6,083 nt of DNA from Jaaginema sp046541115 (GTDB lineage Bacteria > Cyanobacteriota > Cyanobacteriia > Cyanobacteriales > Spirulinaceae), in assembly GCA_046541115.1 (NCBI GenBank), contig JBKHDX010000265.1, forward strand, positions 1 to 6,083, given 5' to 3'. Position 1 is the first letter of the stretch. Every line of letters begins with the position of its first letter. The translations under genes were made by a program, and so were the position numbers. Under the pieces are notes generated by a model. That model made no database searches. It saw only the letters and a program-made list of their open reading frames with translations, and was not told the origin of the DNA. This document shows positions 3,299 through 6,083 of the stretch, piece after piece.

Positions 3299-6083
3299 GA
3301 CAGATATTAAGTGGCTTATGGCTTGTTCGGCCCTGGTATTTTTGATGCAACCGGGGTTTATGTGCTTAGAGTCCGGCTTAACGCGATCGAAAAATAGTAT
3401 TAATGTCGCGATCAAAAACTTAGCAGACTTAGGCATTTCTGTCGGCTTGTTTTGGATCGGTGGCTATGGCTGGATGTTTGGGGGATCTTATCTAGGATGG
3501 TGGGGAACTTCGGAATTTTTCACCAACGTTGATAGCCGGCCCGAAGTGGCGGCTTTTTTTCTGTTTCAGGCGTTGTTTTGCAGTACTGCCACCACCATTG
3601 TTTCGGGGGCTGTGGCGGAACGGTTGAAGTTTAATGCTTATATTATTATCGCCATTGTTGTTTCTGGCGTAATTTATCCGTTGTTCGGCCATTGGGCTTG
3701 GAATGGGATAGACCAAGCGCAATTTAACGGCTGGTTGGGTCAATGGGGTTTTGTGGATTTTGCCGGATCGACGGTGGTGCATAGCGTGGGGGCTTGGGTG
3801 TCCTTAGCGGCGTTGATCGTCATAGGGCCGCGGTTGGGGCGTTTTCCCGAACAAGGGCGATCGCGCAAAATTCACGGCTCCAATTTACCCATGTCGGTGT
3901 TAGGAGTCATGCTGTTATGGATTGGTTGGTTGGGCTTTAATGGCGGCAGTACATTAGTATTAGACGATCGCGTACCGAGCATTTTAGTTCATACCATCAT
4001 GGCCGGGGTGGCCGGGTTGATTGCTGCTGGAATCGCCGCAGGATGGCTCTACAAGCGCTTAGAAGTCGAAGTTTTGATAAATGGGGCGATCGCGGGGTTA
4101 GTGGCGATTACAGCTTCTTGTCATGCGGTTACGACTCCCGAAGCAGTTATTATTGGCGCGATCGGTGCTGTTATCATGCTTTCAGTGCGAAATTGGCTGG
4201 AGTTTTGGCGCATTGATGATGCAGTCGATGCGGTGGCCGTTCACGGGGGGGCAGGGATTTGGGGAACTCTAGCGGTAGCTTTGTTCGGCCAACCCGAACT
4301 GCTCGATACAGGCTTAACCCCTCTACAGCAATTAGTGGTGCAAATGGTGGGGATTGGGATTTGTTTTGTTTGGGCTTTTGGTTTGTGTTGGTTGCTGTTT
4401 ACCCTCATTAACCGCTTTTTTCCCCTGCGGGTTTCCCCAGAAGCAGAAAATATGGGCTTAAATGTCTCGGAACATCACGCCAAAACCGAACTCTACGATT
4501 TATTTGATGTGATGGCCCAGCAAACCCAAAAGCAAGATTTGAGTTTGCGGGTTCCCGTCGAACCCTTCACTGAAGTCGGTCACATTGCCCAACGCTACAA
4601 CCAAGTCATGGATTCTCTCGAAAAATCCGTAAGTCAACTGCAAGCCCAAACCCAAGAACTCAACCAAGCCAAAGAAAAAGCCGAAGCCGCCAACCGCGCC
4701 AAAAGCACCTTTATCGCCAACATGAGCCATGAATTTCGCACGCCTCTCAATGCAATTTTAGGCTTTACCCAGTTATTGCAACGCAGTCGGGATTTAAAGC
4801 CGGATCACCAGGAAAATCTCAGCATTATTAACCGCAGTGGCGAACATTTGTTGTCTTTGATCAACCAAGTCCTCGACCTTTCTAAAATCGAAGCCGGACG
4901 CATTCAAATCCATTTGAGTAATTTTGATTTGTATCGCTTGCTGGATGACTTGGAAGATATGTTTGCGTTCAAAGCCGAGGAAAAAGAACTACAGCTTTTA
5001 TTTGAACGCCATGTTAGCGTTCCTCGTTATGTTCGCACCGATGCAATCAAATTACGTCAAGTTTTAATTAATTTGCTCAATAATGCCATCAAGTTTACCG
5101 AAGATGGTGGCGTGTCGTTGCGGGTCGCATCCCAGGGCAGAACTGAAAACCCGGTGTTAACCTTTGAAGTAGAAGATACCGGGGCGGGAATCGCTGAAAC
5201 CGAGTTAAATAGCTTATTTGAAGCTTTTGTGCAAACCGAAACCGGGAAAGCCTCTCAGGAGGGAACGGGGTTGGGTTTACCCATTTCCCGCAAGTTTGTT
5301 CAGTTAATGGGGGGCGATATTACCGTAAGTTCTCAGGTGGGAAAAGGGACGTTATTGCGATTTGAGATTATGGTGACCCCTATTGCTGCCTCGGAAGTCG
5401 AACATCATCAACCGACTGCTAAACGCCAGATTATCGCCCTCGATCCGGCTTGTCCGCCTTACAAGTTACTGATCGTAGATGATAAGTTAACCAATCGTCA
5501 GTTGTTGATCAAATTGTTACAACCCTTGGGATTTCAGTTAGCAACGGCCAATAATGGTCAAGAAGCGATCGCGCAATGGGAATCTTGGCAACCGGATTTG
5601 ATTTGGATGGATATGCGAATGCCCCTTCTCGACGGTTACGGGGCGTTACGGGAGATTCGTCGTCAAGAAAAGGAACAAAATCGCCCTCACACCGTTATTA
5701 TTGCCTTAACTGCCAGCGTCCTCGAAGAAGAACGGACGATTGCGATTCCGGCGGGTTTTGATGATTTTATGCGAAAGCCGTTTCGTTCTGATGATATTTT
5801 CAAGGCGATTACAACATATTTGGGGGCCCGCTTTCTTTACGATGACTGCCCATCTCAAGGGGCCATGTCTGCTTCTACGAGCCAAAAATCTTTGTCTTCT
5901 GAAATGTTAGCGGTTTTACCGCCGTCCCAGCAACAACAGTTACGGGAAGCTATTTTAGCGGCAGATTTAGAAGAAATTGAAGGGATTGTCGGCATAATAT
6001 ACCGTGAGTTGCCTGACTTGGCCGCTGTTTTACAAAAGTATGTGGATAATTTTGAATACGAGAAGTTGTTGACGTTGTTAAGT
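3297..6083 (+). CDS. Ammonium transporter-hybrid histidine kinase fusion (Amt-HAMP-like-HisKA-HATPase-REC), 3' end outside window
   Basis: One frame of 929 codons runs from ATG 3297 to the window end; an in-frame TAA at 3270 bounds the start, and M1 leads straight into Amt helix 1 (ALVFLMQPGFMCLESGLTRS). Residues 1-375 form a complete Amt domain with about 11 membrane helices. By motif alignment to E. coli AmtB, the Phe gate is F94/F214, the ammonium site W135/S218, the key Asp D154 and the twin histidines H162/H316. Residues 376-400 resemble the Amt C-terminal tail, 401-445 are HAMP-like (LSLRVPVEPFTEVG), and 445-470 a coiled coil. HisKA has H478 (MSHEFRTPLN). HATPase_c has N596, DTGAGI 627-632, GTGLGL 656-661 and GKG 682-684. 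The receiver has D728/D729, phospho-acceptor D772, T805 and K827. A helical tail begins near 868. Inferred role: inner-membrane ammonium sensing with a His-Asp relay. No DNA-binding output is seen. A second start, ATG 3318, is less likely. Confidence 0.95.
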   Translation, partial: MTDIKWLMACSALVFLMQPGFMCLESGLTRSKNSINVAIKNLADLGISVGLFWIGGYGWMFGGSYLGWWGTSEFFTNVDSRPEVAAFFLFQALFCSTATTIVSGAVAERLKFNAYIIIAIVVSGVIYPLFGHWAWNGIDQAQFNGWLGQWGFVDFAGSTVVHSVGAWVSLAALIVIGPRLGRFPEQGRSRKIHGSNLPMSVLGVMLLWIGWLGFNGGSTLVLDDRVPSILVHTIMAGVAGLIAAGIAAGWLYKRLEVEVLINGAIAGLVAITASCHAVTTPEAVIIGAIGAVIMLSVRNWLEFWRIDDAVDAVAVHGGAGIWGTLAVALFGQPELLDTGLTPLQQLVVQMVGIGICFVWAFGLCWLLFTLINRFFPLRVSPEAENMGLNVSEHHAKTELYDLFDVMAQQTQKQDLSLRVPVEPFTEVGHIAQRYNQVMDSLEKSVSQLQAQTQELNQAKEKAEAANRAKSTFIANMSHEFRTPLNAILGFTQLLQRSRDLKPDHQENLSIINRSGEHLLSLINQVLDLSKIEAGRIQIHLSNFDLYRLLDDLEDMFAFKAEEKELQLLFERHVSVPRYVRTDAIKLRQVLINLLNNAIKFTEDGGVSLRVASQGRTENPVLTFEVEDTGAGIAETELNSLFEAFVQTETGKASQEGTGLGLPISRKFVQLMGGDITVSSQVGKGTLLRFEIMVTPIAASEVEHHQPTAKRQIIALDPACPPYKLLIVDDKLTNRQLLIKLLQPLGFQLATANNGQEAIAQWESWQPDLIWMDMRMPLLDGYGALREIRRQEKEQNRPHTVIIALTASVLEEERTIAIPAGFDDFMRKPFRSDDIFKAITTYLGARFLYDDCPSQGAMSASTSQKSLSSEMLAVLPPSQQQQLREAILAADLEEIEGIVGIIYRELPDLAAVLQKYVDNFEYEKLLTLLS

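Noticed and set aside
3116..3436. 106-codon minus-strand reading frame
   Set aside because: Its middle part (IGCWLLVIGYWL) is just translated heptamer repeat, and its first half in translation order is antisense to the well-supported Amt coding sequence.
5576..5761. 61-codon + strand frame within the receiver region
   Set aside because: It lies out of frame inside the receiver domain, whose in-frame motifs are fully conserved.

Overview
The window looks like chromosomal DNA from a cyanobacterium. Ten perfect copies of the HIP1 octamer GCGATCGC occur in about 6 kb, at 97, 339, 853, 1167, 1572, 2304, 2769, 3857, 4086 and 5565. The intergenic region carries short tandem heptamer repeats of the type common in cyanobacteria. 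The kinase and receiver modules have the wording typical of cyanobacterial hybrid histidine kinases. I cannot name a genus.

Layout: two long genes lie on the + strand, and both are cut by the window edges. From 1 to 2873 is the 3' part (956 codons visible) of a very large, acidic, proline- and glutamate-rich protein of unknown function. It has internal repeats, one conserved-looking domain in the middle and a beta-rich domain at its C-terminus. From 2874 to 3296 is a 423-base intergenic region. It holds three heptamer arrays, an 11-bp direct repeat, a perfect hairpin, several complementary segments that can form alternative RNA pairings around a strong Shine-Dalgarno sequence, and a possible 46-codon ORF (3111-3251). 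From 3297 to the window end (6083) is one uninterrupted reading frame of 929 codons with no stop inside the window.

That second gene is the highlight. It encodes an 11-helix ammonium transporter (Amt/AmtB/Rh family) fused in frame, through a HAMP-like linker, to a complete histidine kinase (HisKA plus HATPase_c), a receiver domain and the start of a C-terminal helical tail. It is an Amt-coupled hybrid sensor kinase. The architecture is analogous to the known Amt-histidine-kinase ammonium receptors (the best studied is Kuenenia Amt5), so the idea is not new, but this protein differs in having an added receiver domain. All the classic Amt pore residues (Phe gate, Trp/Ser binding site, Asp, twin His) are present, so it may both sense and conduct ammonium. 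The kinase catalytic boxes and the receiver active site are also intact.

The two genes need not be functionally linked: they are co-directional but separated by 423 bases. I see no convincing intrinsic terminator after gene 1 and no convincing sigma70 or NtcA promoter in front of gene 2. The ammonium-receptor gene also lacks a Shine-Dalgarno sequence; its start codon is embedded in the last unit of an AACCAAT array.
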